Virus record (IMG/VR): IMGVR_UViG_3300020445_000075
Span: 1 to 23,899 of that record
DNA from: a virus
Length of the DNA: 23,899 nucleotides
Reading direction: 5' to 3' (one strand)
The position numbers were made by a program, and so were the translations under genes. This document shows positions 1-6,631 of the stretch, in pieces (the first letter of the stretch is position 1; the number at the start of each line of letters is the position of its first letter). A model generated the notes under the pieces. That model was not told the origin of the DNA, ran no database searches, and saw nothing but the letters and a program-made list of their open reading frames with translations.

Positions 1-373
1 TATGGAACTCCTCAATAGATGCCCTAAGTAAGAGTTGTACATCGTTCGTTGTGTTATCTGCCTCATCAATGATGATGACCTTGGGACCACCCACAAGGGA
101 AACAGTTGATGCAAAGTTTTTGGCTTGATTTCTAACTGTGTCCAGAAACCGTCCTTCATCCGAACCATTAATAACATAATAATCTGCTCCTATTTCTTCA
201 CACAATGCCTTTGCTACTGTGGTCTTACCTATACCTGGTGGACCTGACAGTAATAGATTTGGTATCTTCTTCTGCTCTACAAACTTACGTAGAACAGTCT
301 TGAGATTATCAGGAAGAATACAATCCTCTATCTTACGAGGACGGTACTGTTCACACCATAGAAAATCAGACAT
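1..373 (-). CDS. 44: Clamp loader large subunit gp44 (N-terminal part, cut by window edge)
   Basis: AAA+ ATPase of the T4-type sliding-clamp loader, which with gp62 opens gp45 and places it on primer-template DNA. Reading from the ATG at 373 gives about 124 residues before the window ends. Seen: an N-terminal WCEQYRPRKIEDCILP segment typical of clamp loaders, a Walker A GPPGIGKT near residue 45, and a Walker B IIIDEAD near residue 100. The start overlaps the stop of the upstream oxygenase gene by 8 bases, which suggests translational coupling. The gene lies two places after the clamp gene gp45, as expected for the replication module. The C-terminal domains are outside the window. Identification is firm from the motifs and context. 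Confidence 0.93.
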   Translation of the reverse strand, partial: MSDFLWCEQYRPRKIEDCILPDNLKTVLRKFVEQKKIPNLLLSGPPGIGKTTVAKALCEEIGADYYVINGSDEGRFLDTVRNQAKNFASTVSLVGGPKVIIIDEADNTTNDVQLLLRASIEEFH

Positions 374-935
374 AGAGAGTCTCAGGGGATTGCATAATAT
401 TAAATGAGAATATAATTCTATCCTCAGCAGCAGCGTGTGGTAACGACTGGTGCATAACTTGTGATGGGAAGAAGATTATATCACCCTCTTCACATTTTGG
501 AATAGTCTCATCAATGAATCCAGACCAAGGGTCAGGAAATGGTGAGAAGAAACAAGTTGGTTTGTGTGCTCTACCCAACTGTGCATAGAACACTGCTGAG
601 TAACCTATCACACCGTGAGTATGTACAGGGTGCATCTGATTAGCACCATACTTCTGACACCAAGAACTCATTACAGTGGCACCAGGATTATCATCAGCAA
701 AGAAGTCCAGTGGACCTTGAAGGATCTCCATTAGATCCATATGATATGGTGGTTGCTCACCTTGAGCAAAGTACCTGAAGTAATCACTATAACAATGATC
801 TAATTGACACTCAGGATCCTGCCAGTTAACAAGTGACAAGAAATCCCTCTTCACATCCTGCCACTCAGGTACGTGTGCAATTACACAGGGTAGTCTGAAT
901 AGGTCTTGCTTGAGGGATATCATTGTTGGTTTCAT
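366..935 (-). CDS. 2OG-Fe(II) oxygenase-like protein A
   Basis: Probable 2-oxoglutarate/Fe(II)-dependent dioxygenase of the double-stranded beta-helix fold (189 aa); substrate unknown. Seen: candidate iron ligands in HTHG (H105, H107), a beta-rich stretch, then GDIIFFPSQVMHQ with the distal histidine H162, followed by EDRIIFSFNI with R173 as the likely 2-oxoglutarate carboxylate anchor. This order matches the small oxygenase-like proteins common in cyanomyoviruses (PF13759-like). The start overlaps the gp45 stop as ATGA and the end overlaps the gp44 start by 8 bases, so the gene is wedged between clamp and clamp loader. The motif family is well supported. Whether it acts on nucleic acid, protein or a metabolite cannot be told from sequence. 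Confidence 0.8.
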   Translation of the reverse strand: MKPTMISLKQDLFRLPCVIAHVPEWQDVKRDFLSLVNWQDPECQLDHCYSDYFRYFAQGEQPPYHMDLMEILQGPLDFFADDNPGATVMSSWCQKYGANQMHPVHTHGVIGYSAVFYAQLGRAHKPTCFFSPFPDPWSGFIDETIPKCEEGDIIFFPSQVMHQSLPHAAAEDRIIFSFNIMQSPETLYV

Positions 936-1612
936 TTTGTATCTGGTTCAAGTGCAATGTAATACTCTACATTGTTTGCTGCTGATACAAAGTGACTCAC
1001 CTTATTCTTGGCAACACTAACTGCATAATCACCTGGTAGAATCTTAAGATTCTCTACCTTAAAACAGTAACAGAAGTCTGTAGTACCATTGTGCTTACCA
1101 ACTGGAACTGAATATGTATTTGATGTTTCGTTCTTCTTATCACATACCTGTAACCTAATCTCATCACCCTTGTTATACAAGCATAGGTCAGGAACCTGAT
1201 AAACACTTGCTGCTCTAATAAGATCCTGTAACGTATCAGTCTTTAAACTAAATTCTACATCCACCTCTGGCATTTGGATACCCTTATCAGGTACCTGCTG
1301 AATCATAGAAGGGTCAGAATAGTAGAACGTTCCTCTTGAGTTAGAGGTTTCGTCTGTTGTGATAAGTTTCGTCTTGTCTGTGAAATCGAAGACTGGACTC
1401 TCAAAGAGTGAGAGAGTAGATAAGAAATTACCGAGGTCATAAATGGCAATCTCTTGAGGGAAGTTTTCGCTGACAAGAGCAGAAGCAAAGATGTTCTTGT
1501 TGACAGATAATGTCCTGATGCTGTTGCCAGGATCAATAACAATCGACTTGTTGATCGTGGCAAAGTTCTTAAGGAGGTTTTGAGTCTTTTTACTGAGTTT
1601 GACAAGGGACAT
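932..1612 (-). CDS. 45: DNA polymerase sliding clamp gp45
   Basis: Trimeric processivity clamp of the T4-type replisome. In T4 it also couples gp33/gp55 RNA polymerase to DNA as the late-transcription activator. The 226 aa length is nearly that of T4 gp45 (228). Seen: an N-terminal LSKKTQNLLKNFATIN close to the T4 start region, the AIYDLGNFLSTLSLF segment, and a C-terminal YYIALEPD like the end of T4 gp45. The ATG at 1612 lies 18 bases after the stop of the upstream DUF3310 gene, without a clear Shine-Dalgarno. Because gp55 is also encoded in this window, the clamp probably has the double role known from T4; that is inferred from the family. Confidence 0.95.
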   Translation of the reverse strand: MSLVKLSKKTQNLLKNFATINKSIVIDPGNSIRTLSVNKNIFASALVSENFPQEIAIYDLGNFLSTLSLFESPVFDFTDKTKLITTDETSNSRGTFYYSDPSMIQQVPDKGIQMPEVDVEFSLKTDTLQDLIRAASVYQVPDLCLYNKGDEIRLQVCDKKNETSNTYSVPVGKHNGTTDFCYCFKVENLKILPGDYAVSVAKNKVSHFVSAANNVEYYIALEPDTK

Positions 1613-1630
1613 AATGTGGAGTGAGGGTGA

Positions 1631-1945
1631 TCATTTATCATAATCTACTGCGAAAGCAGTAGGAGTTGCAGCATTACGTTTCTCTGCTGCTTCACGCTTA
1701 TCATTGAAGTGTAGCAATAGCATACCATAATGAATGATCTTTATGATATCTTTTCGGGCATTCCCTTTTCTGTCATAGCGTGAAGCATACTTAAGGACAT
1801 TACTCCTACAGAATGCTTCAGCGTCACCAACAGAATCAATGAGATCGAGGGTTTGTACATTACCTACAGAGTAGTGACCCCTGTAAGTTTGCCCGATGTA
1901 GTCTTCGATCTCTTTGAGGATCTCATCCTCGCTGTACTTCCTCAT
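1631..1945 (-). CDS. DUF3310-family protein (SaV-like, nucleotide kinase-like annotation)
   Basis: Small protein (104 aa) of the DUF3310 type found widely in phages, where it is often annotated as nucleotide kinase-like because of T7 gp1.7. The diagnostic block is visible: DAEAFCRSNVLKYASRYDRK followed by KDIIKIIHYGMLLLHF, running about residues 41 to 80. The ATG at 1945 overlaps the stop of the 54-codon gene upstream as ATGA, so the two are probably translationally coupled. The gene directly precedes the clamp gene gp45, placing it among replication genes. Family membership is fairly secure; a role in nucleotide metabolism is known only for distant relatives and is inferred here. Confidence 0.8.
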   Translation of the reverse strand: MRKYSEDEILKEIEDYIGQTYRGHYSVGNVQTLDLIDSVGDAEAFCRSNVLKYASRYDRKGNARKDIIKIIHYGMLLLHFNDKREAAEKRNAATPTAFAVDYDK

Positions 1946-2106
1946 AGTTCATAACCATACTGTTCTCTTAGGACCTTCTTATAAGGTAAACCCAGATCTC
2001 TGAGTTCTCTTACAAGAACTAGTTTGTTGTGTAACGCAGTATCGCCACCCAGTTTAAGGGCGGCGATTACTGTCGATAACTCTTTGTCGTCTACTGGAAG
2101 ATCCAT
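1942..2106 (-). CDS. Small conserved-looking protein, 54 aa, unknown function
   Basis: Starts MDLPVDDKELSTVIAALKLG and ends KKVLREQYGYEL. The protein looks helical and charged, with no membrane segment and no recognised domain. It fills nearly the whole gap between the CobS-like gene (stop at 2123) and the DUF3310 gene. Its stop overlaps the next start as ATGA, and there is no other candidate in the gap. The amphipathic pattern in VIAALKLGGDTALHNKLVLV supports a real protein. No Shine-Dalgarno is evident. Called as a gene on position, overlap style and residue composition; function is not assigned. Confidence 0.72.
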   Translation of the reverse strand: MDLPVDDKELSTVIAALKLGGDTALHNKLVLVRELRDLGLPYKKVLREQYGYEL

Positions 2107-2122
2107 TTGAATTAAGTGTACA

Positions 2123-3193
2123 TCAGTTTGGTTGATCAGTCAAGTCATCCTTATTGAAGTCAGCATCGATCTTATCATATAGTTCTAAGAACGCTTGCTT
2201 AGTCTCATCATCGAAACGATTGATGGAGAACTGGATAGCATCTTCCTTTGAACCAAAGATAGAGTATGCCTTGACAATGTGTACTAAACGACGTGTTGAG
2301 ATTAATTCATCGATACCTCCGTCTGCGAAGGTCTTACGAATGATCTGTGCCCAGTCAGCAAGACGTGAACAGAAGTCTGAATCAGCACATTGCTTGTTCA
2401 GAATCTTAACTTCTGTCACTGGTGTTGGATATTCTTGCTCCAAGGTGATCGCAAATCTCTCAAGGAACGCTTCATTAAGTACATTGGTACCTATGAATCG
2501 TCCATCGTCTGAACCCTTACCCTTTGTGTTTGCAGTGGCAATCACATTGAAGCCAGGTGCTGGTTTCACATACTTACCGATCTTTTTAAGGAAGACACCC
2601 TTACCTTCTAGTACAGACTGTAAGCATAGGATCTTGTTAGAAGCGAGATCAATCTCATCTAGAAGAAGGATAGCTCCCCTTTCCAGTGCTTCGATAACTG
2701 GTCCATTATGCCATACAGTGCTGCCGTCACTAAGACGGAACCCACCAATAAGGTCATCCTCGTCGGTTTCAATTGTAATGTTAACTCTAATCAACTCTCT
2801 ATTTAGAGAACTAGCAGCTTGCTCTACACCAAATGTCTTACCGTTGCCTGAGAGACCCTGAATATACGTTGGGTAGAAAACCTTTGACTTGATAATCTTC
2901 TTAATAGAGTTAAAGTTTCCAAACGGAACATAAGCATCATCCCTAGCAGGAACCAAAGATGCTTTAGGATTTGTTACTTGCTTCTCAAATACTTCACGTG
3001 CTTCTTCAACAGTCAAAGACCAAGTACCTTTACCTGATGGTCTTGCTCCTAGTCTCTTGATTCTATTAACCAGACTTTGATACCTAATACCAAATCCTTG
3101 TGCTGCATCTCTTAATTCTGCGCTTGTAATTTCAGACTTACCTTTAAGGAATGCTTGTAAGTCATCGTGGGAAAGTTTTGTTGGAAAGGTCAT
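2123..3193 (-). CDS. cobS: CobS/MoxR-like AAA+ ATPase
   Basis: AAA+ ATPase (356 aa) of the kind annotated as CobS in cyanophages, after the small ATPase subunit of aerobic cobaltochelatase. Seen: a helical N-terminal region (about 1 to 80), Walker A GLSGNGKT (113 to 120), a MoxR/CobS-type TDEDDLIGGF segment (about 143 to 152), Walker B ILLLDEID (175 to 182), sensor 1 ATANT (219 to 223), an arginine-finger region LNEAFLERF (R246) and a sensor-2-like STRRLVHIV near 300. The next gene upstream encodes a VWA protein with a complete metal site. MoxR/CobS ATPases typically work with VWA partners, so the two likely form one machine. Cobalt chelation itself is not shown by the sequence. The gene has its own intergenic gap after a terminator. 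Confidence 0.85.
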   Translation of the reverse strand: MTFPTKLSHDDLQAFLKGKSEITSAELRDAAQGFGIRYQSLVNRIKRLGARPSGKGTWSLTVEEAREVFEKQVTNPKASLVPARDDAYVPFGNFNSIKKIIKSKVFYPTYIQGLSGNGKTFGVEQAASSLNRELIRVNITIETDEDDLIGGFRLSDGSTVWHNGPVIEALERGAILLLDEIDLASNKILCLQSVLEGKGVFLKKIGKYVKPAPGFNVIATANTKGKGSDDGRFIGTNVLNEAFLERFAITLEQEYPTPVTEVKILNKQCADSDFCSRLADWAQIIRKTFADGGIDELISTRRLVHIVKAYSIFGSKEDAIQFSINRFDDETKQAFLELYDKIDADFNKDDLTDQPN

Positions 3194-3215
3194 AGTGCTT
3201 GTCTTGTATGAATCA

Positions 3216-3224
3216 AGTATAATA
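3216..3224 (-). promoter_or_regulatory. Possible -10-like elements upstream of the CobS-like gene
   Basis: Directly after the T-tract of the terminator that ends the VWA gene, the minus strand reads TATATTATACTTG. This holds overlapping -10-like hexamers (TATTAT at 3219 to 3224, TATACT at 3216 to 3221), 22 to 30 bases before the ATG at 3193. A terminator between two co-oriented genes suggests that the downstream gene needs its own start. No convincing -35 box is present, so this is a weak call. Confidence 0.3.
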
Positions 3225-3225
3225 T

Positions 3226-3249
3226 AAAAAAGGGGGTGATGTACCCCCT
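3226..3249 (-). terminator. Rho-independent terminator after the VWA/HExxH gene
   Basis: On the minus strand AGGGGGT, a 5-base loop ACATC, then ACCCCCT and a run of T. That is a perfect 7-bp stem, G/C-rich in the middle, followed by five further T. It begins 9 bases after the TAA of the VWA gene and lies before the start of the CobS-like gene. This is a standard intrinsic terminator layout. Confidence 0.88.
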
Positions 3250-3258
3250 AGTGTTCAC

Positions 3259-5466
3259 TTATCCAACTGTCTCAGCGAATGATGTGAGCATCTTTTTGTT
3301 GTTCGCTTTGTTCTTGAACATCTTCTTGAATGCTGAACCGATCTGTCCCTTAGTTGCATCCTCTTTAAGATCATCTAATGATGTTTCATCAGATTGTGAT
3401 AATGATGGCATCACATACAACTTGTCATAAGGTGAATCAGTACACTCATAGAACTTCTGCTTTCTAAACTTCCTAACTGCATCCTCATAGTAACCCTTAT
3501 AGAATCCCATAAAGGAGATCAGTCTGAAATACTGCTTGACATCACGTGGTGTTACTAGTCTGAATCCTAATACACTAACTTGTGGTAATGAATCCTTAAG
3601 GTGCTGAAGGAATACATTCAACTGTTGAGTTGGATTATCTTGTCTTGAATATGTTCTTCCAGTCTTACGATCACGTAACTGGCAACGACCATTGAAAGAA
3701 TTGATCCATAACTTCTCTTCACCTATTAGATCTGAATACTTAGCATACAGATGATCCCGACGACAAGCATATTGAGGTGGTGCAGACTCACCATCAGAGA
3801 GAATAGTTAGAGAGATCTTCTCAGCACCAGTCTCCTTTTGGAAAGTTGGGATCACTGACTGCATAGAAGCAACTGCTTCAATCAATGGTGTCCCAGATAG
3901 AGATAGTATTGGTGGGCATCCCATATTGTATACACGTGCATACATCTTAGGTAGATAGCTATTAGTACCAGCATTTCTCCAGAGTGATAATGCAAGACGA
4001 TCCTGTTCCTTCTTACTTGCATCAGATGAGAGCATTTCTAGGAGACCAAATCCCTTATTGAAAGAGATACATCCCGCTTTCTCATCGAACTTATCTGTGG
4101 ATGGCTCGTAGTAATTAGAGAAACCATAAGCACTATTGGTGAAAGCGTAGACCCTGAAAGGGATCTGAACCTTCTGACAGAACCAAGTTAGTTGAAGAAC
4201 CTGCTTCACTGTATCCATTAAGCAATTGCTCATTGAACCTGACCAGTCAAGTAAGAAGATCATACCGTGGTTCTTACCATCAGGGATGACTGTTACCTTC
4301 TTAAAAAGATCCTCGTTGTATCTGTAAGTATGAAGCTTCGTTGTATCGAGAACCCCAGTGCGACTAGTAGTAGCACGAGCATACGCCGAAGCTGATTTCC
4401 TGCACTCAAATTCTTTGACAAGGTAGTTGACCTCCTTTTGTGATTGCTTAAAGAACTCTCTAAACTCTTCTTCAGATCTAAGTATATCACCCTGTTCGTA
4501 ATTGTATCTATGCTGTTCGTGATCATTTGTAGGAGTATCAAGAGTGTATCTTTCTTCAGATACTTTAAGGATCTCTTTCCAAGAGATAACTAACTTCTTA
4601 GTATCAACTTTAGGTATCTCAATATACTCAACCTCATAACCACCAGTCTCTGCATATTCCTTAACCTTCTCTGTGAATGCTTTATCAGTCAATGCTTGGA
4701 ATGGATCACCTGATTCTTCTCCAGCATCTTTGAATGACTCACTAGTATCCTCTGTTACATCACTACCCTCTGCCTCAGTACCATCGTCAGTATCAGCATC
4801 AATTGGTGGAATATCTGATTCTGCATCTTGTGAATCATCACCTAGATCAGGATTTGATTGACCTTGTGGTTGTGGTAACTCAAAAGAAGTGTCACCTTCT
4901 CCTTCAGACTCTTCTTTGTCTTGCTCATACTGCTCTTTCATATAATCATAGATCTCAACAGCAAGTGCTTCAACTTCTTCGAAGGTCTCACATTGACCAA
5001 CCTTCTCTACATACTCCTGCTCCTCATCAGTGAATGGGATGAAACGAAAGTTACCAACCTTATACTGTAGGTTGATCTTATCAATCAAAGAAAACTTATT
5101 AATATTATCTTGTACATCAAAGAAATCCTCTCCATCTAACTCCTTATAACCTGCATAGAAAGTCTTTGGAAGACCTTGGTATCTACGCTTCATCAACTTC
5201 TCTATACGTGCATCCTCTATAACGTTAAGGAATGACTGAGGAACCTTACCATACTCCCACTCTCTTGGAGTGTATAGAGCGTGTCCTACTTCGTGTGATA
5301 CGAGCATATCATATACGTTCTCAGATGCCTTATCCCAGATGGGAAGAGTAAGTACCCTACGCTCTACATCGAACTGAGCAGTCTCGCACTTGCGATGCTC
5401 AACTATTAGATCCTCAGTAGCAAGTAGTTTTGCTAGGGTTCCTTTGACTTCTCTGTTGACGGTCAT
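3259..5466 (-). CDS. VWA-domain protein with N-terminal HExxH metallopeptidase-like motif (CobT/NorD-like; cyanophage 'peptidase')
   Basis: Large protein (735 aa) in three parts. The N-terminal part carries HEVGH (58 to 62) followed by NVIEDARIE (81 to 89), the layout of a gluzincin-type zinc site with E84 as possible third ligand. Residues about 180 to 260 are an acidic Asp/Glu/Ser-rich linker. The C-terminal half is a VWA domain with a complete MIDAS: DWSGS (D407, S409, S411), T526 in SGTPLIEA, and D558 in LSDGES. The next gene is a CobS/MoxR-like AAA+ ATPase, the usual partner of CobT/NorD-like VWA proteins. The ATG at 5466 has GAGGAAATGA upstream. Cyanophage relatives are usually annotated as peptidase; catalysis and substrate are unproven. 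A terminator follows. Confidence 0.8.
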   Translation of the reverse strand: MTVNREVKGTLAKLLATEDLIVEHRKCETAQFDVERRVLTLPIWDKASENVYDMLVSHEVGHALYTPREWEYGKVPQSFLNVIEDARIEKLMKRRYQGLPKTFYAGYKELDGEDFFDVQDNINKFSLIDKINLQYKVGNFRFIPFTDEEQEYVEKVGQCETFEEVEALAVEIYDYMKEQYEQDKEESEGEGDTSFELPQPQGQSNPDLGDDSQDAESDIPPIDADTDDGTEAEGSDVTEDTSESFKDAGEESGDPFQALTDKAFTEKVKEYAETGGYEVEYIEIPKVDTKKLVISWKEILKVSEERYTLDTPTNDHEQHRYNYEQGDILRSEEEFREFFKQSQKEVNYLVKEFECRKSASAYARATTSRTGVLDTTKLHTYRYNEDLFKKVTVIPDGKNHGMIFLLDWSGSMSNCLMDTVKQVLQLTWFCQKVQIPFRVYAFTNSAYGFSNYYEPSTDKFDEKAGCISFNKGFGLLEMLSSDASKKEQDRLALSLWRNAGTNSYLPKMYARVYNMGCPPILSLSGTPLIEAVASMQSVIPTFQKETGAEKISLTILSDGESAPPQYACRRDHLYAKYSDLIGEEKLWINSFNGRCQLRDRKTGRTYSRQDNPTQQLNVFLQHLKDSLPQVSVLGFRLVTPRDVKQYFRLISFMGFYKGYYEDAVRKFRKQKFYECTDSPYDKLYVMPSLSQSDETSLDDLKEDATKGQIGSAFKKMFKNKANNKKMLTSFAETVG

Positions 5467-5635
5467 TCATTTCCTCGTGTATGTACATATAATAATACGA
5501 AACCCCTCGCTTGGAGGGGTTGAGTAGACGCTTTATCAACTGTCTGCGTCGCTCTCTAGCAGAACGCAATGCCTGTGGTTTAAGTTTTCGTTTCGGTGGC
5601 TTCCCCGAATTGTGTTGCCAGTTTGGAGTGGTCAT
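5414..5635 (-). CDS. Small basic protein, 73 aa, unknown function
   Basis: Starts MTTPNWQHNSGKPPKRKLKP and is very rich in Arg and Lys in its first two thirds (for example RSARERRRQLIKRLL), which suggests nucleic-acid binding. The ATG overlaps the stop of the upstream oxygenase gene as ATGA, the join used by most neighbours, so initiation here is plausible. Two oddities: the end overlaps the VWA gene by 53 bases, and the codons for NPSKRGV form a perfect 8-bp hairpin. The last 20 or so residues could therefore be incidental, with the selected part being the basic N-terminal region. No family was recognised. Confidence 0.6.
   Translation of the reverse strand: MTTPNWQHNSGKPPKRKLKPQALRSARERRRQLIKRLLNPSKRGVSYYYMYIHEEMNDRQQRSQRNPSKTTCY
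5501..5521 (-). other. Perfect 8-bp stem-loop inside the small basic gene, ahead of the VWA gene
   Basis: The minus strand reads AACCCCTC, loop CAAGC, then GAGGGGTT: an uninterrupted 8-bp stem 35 bases upstream of the VWA start. It is followed by TCGTATTATTATATG, AT-rich but without a true T-run, so it is at best a weak terminator. It could be an attenuator, an RNA processing site or a structure regulating the next gene. The same sequence encodes residues of the overlapping small protein. Confidence 0.5.
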
Positions 5636-6174
5636 TTTGCATTGAAGGCTACTGATACTCTAGGAGTATCTATAAGGTTCTTTTCAGTTTTATGTTCTAA
5701 CCAAGATGGGAATAGTATCAAAGTCCTTGGTGTAGCAGGGAAGTGACGACCTTCCTCTGTACCCCAGAGACACATCTTAGAATAAGGATTGGGATTGATG
5801 AATACGATCCCACCCATATCAGGAACACAGTCCTGATGATAGTATACACCAGACACTGAGAAACCAGCGTGGGTGTGTGCAATTTGGAAACTGTCCTTCG
5901 GTCCCCTATTCAACCAGGACTGCGCTATCGTGACTATAGGATCAATACTCGCTAATGACTTTTCACAGAACGCTCTCAACCGTGGCAAATTATATTTCTG
6001 AAACAACTGGAGATCGTTCATCCCTGTATGTGACCCATAGAGAATTTCTTCCTTGGCACCTACACTCAGGTGAGATAGGATGTCTGGATCATCAGGAATT
6101 CCATCGATCTCCTCGTCAATAATAGGATCATCGTGAACGAACACGTGTAAGTGCGTGGGGAAAAGTTCGACCAT
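5632..6174 (-). CDS. 2OG-Fe(II) oxygenase-like protein B
   Basis: Second small dioxygenase-like protein (180 aa from the ATG at 6174). Seen: AHTHAGFSVSGVYYHQ with H100 and H102 as candidate iron ligands, a FINPNP segment, TLILFPSWLEH with distal H161, and PRVSVAFN with R172. This is a close fit to the PF13759-type oxygenases. The frame is open further upstream to 6249, but that would overlap the 55-codon gene by 67 bases; the ATG at 6174 follows an AAGGAG about 14 bases away and leaves an 8-base gap. A GTG at 6186 is an alternative start. The end joins the basic small gene by an ATGA overlap. Substrate unknown. Confidence 0.82.
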   Translation of the reverse strand: MVELFPTHLHVFVHDDPIIDEEIDGIPDDPDILSHLSVGAKEEILYGSHTGMNDLQLFQKYNLPRLRAFCEKSLASIDPIVTIAQSWLNRGPKDSFQIAHTHAGFSVSGVYYHQDCVPDMGGIVFINPNPYSKMCLWGTEEGRHFPATPRTLILFPSWLEHKTEKNLIDTPRVSVAFNAK

Positions 6175-6182
6175 AAAATCGA

Positions 6183-6350
6183 TCACTTCTCCTTGGAACG
6201 ATTGATCAGAGATATGAATTTGTCGTTGGCAAACGTGCCACCTAGACAAACATCAATCTCGTCACCATCCTTCCAGTTCTCAGTACCATCCTTCTTGGTA
6301 TGTGCTAGTGCCTCAGTGAGGTCATCAATAATCTTTTGGGTAATTTTCAT
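6183..6350 (-). CDS. Small acidic/charged protein, 55 aa, unknown function
   Basis: Starts MKITQKIIDDLTEALAHTKK, includes DEIDVCLGGTFANDKFISL and ends NRSKEK. It is a soluble, charged protein with no recognised domain. The ATG overlaps the stop of the membrane-protein gene as ATGA, and the frame fills the gap to oxygenase B. The sequence context of its last codons, AAGGAGAAG, also supplies the Shine-Dalgarno for that oxygenase. The balanced, protein-like composition and coupling make a real gene likely; function is unknown. Confidence 0.72.
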   Translation of the reverse strand: MKITQKIIDDLTEALAHTKKDGTENWKDGDEIDVCLGGTFANDKFISLINRSKEK

Positions 6351-6631
6351 CCTTGCCAAATCATATCAGGCATTGCTTGTTGCCCTGGTCTTAATACGAA
6401 CAACAGTATAGCATAGCATACAAACCAAATGATATTAAATATCCACGCTTGTCGATACAAATATTTACGTACTGCCATAGCACGAGCAACCATCTTACGA
6501 TCTTGATCCCACTCTTCATTACTAATCCTTCTTATGATCTGTTCTATAATCACTGCAACAATAGTTCCTATCACTAGAGGATAGAATACAAAGTTTGCAA
6601 ATGACATTATTGAAATTAAAAAAGCCATCAT
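6347..6631 (-). CDS. Small two-helix membrane protein, 94 aa
   Basis: Two hydrophobic segments are clear: about residues 4 to 29 (includes FVFYPLVIGTIVAVII) and 62 to 81 (includes AWIFNIIWFVCYAILLFVL). They are joined by a charged loop rich in Arg, Glu and Asp. This suggests a hairpin in the host inner membrane. The ATG overlaps the stop of oxygenase C as ATGA; a second ATG follows at once. Its own stop overlaps the next small gene the same way. It could be a holin-like or a membrane-remodelling protein, but nothing in the sequence decides this and no lysis gene is adjacent, so no function is assigned. Confidence 0.75.
   Translation of the reverse strand: MMAFLISIMSFANFVFYPLVIGTIVAVIIEQIIRRISNEEWDQDRKMVARAMAVRKYLYRQAWIFNIIWFVCYAILLFVLRPGQQAMPDMIWQG

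Noticed and set aside
1303-1641. 112-codon frame overlapping gp45 on the same strand
   Set aside because: It lies almost wholly inside the clamp gene in a different frame and has a Ser/Thr/Leu-rich composition typical of a shadow frame.
2801-2812. CTAAATA inside the CobS-like coding region
   Set aside because: It lies within coding sequence, far from any gene start. At this base composition a few chance matches per strand are expected; similar hits in gp47 (near 9545) and uvsW (near 11943) were dropped for the same reason.
2154-2861. 235-codon plus-strand frame opposite the CobS-like gene
   Set aside because: Antisense to a well supported AAA+ gene, with Ser/Arg-rich shadow composition and no start context. 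No plus-strand gene in the window was supported.
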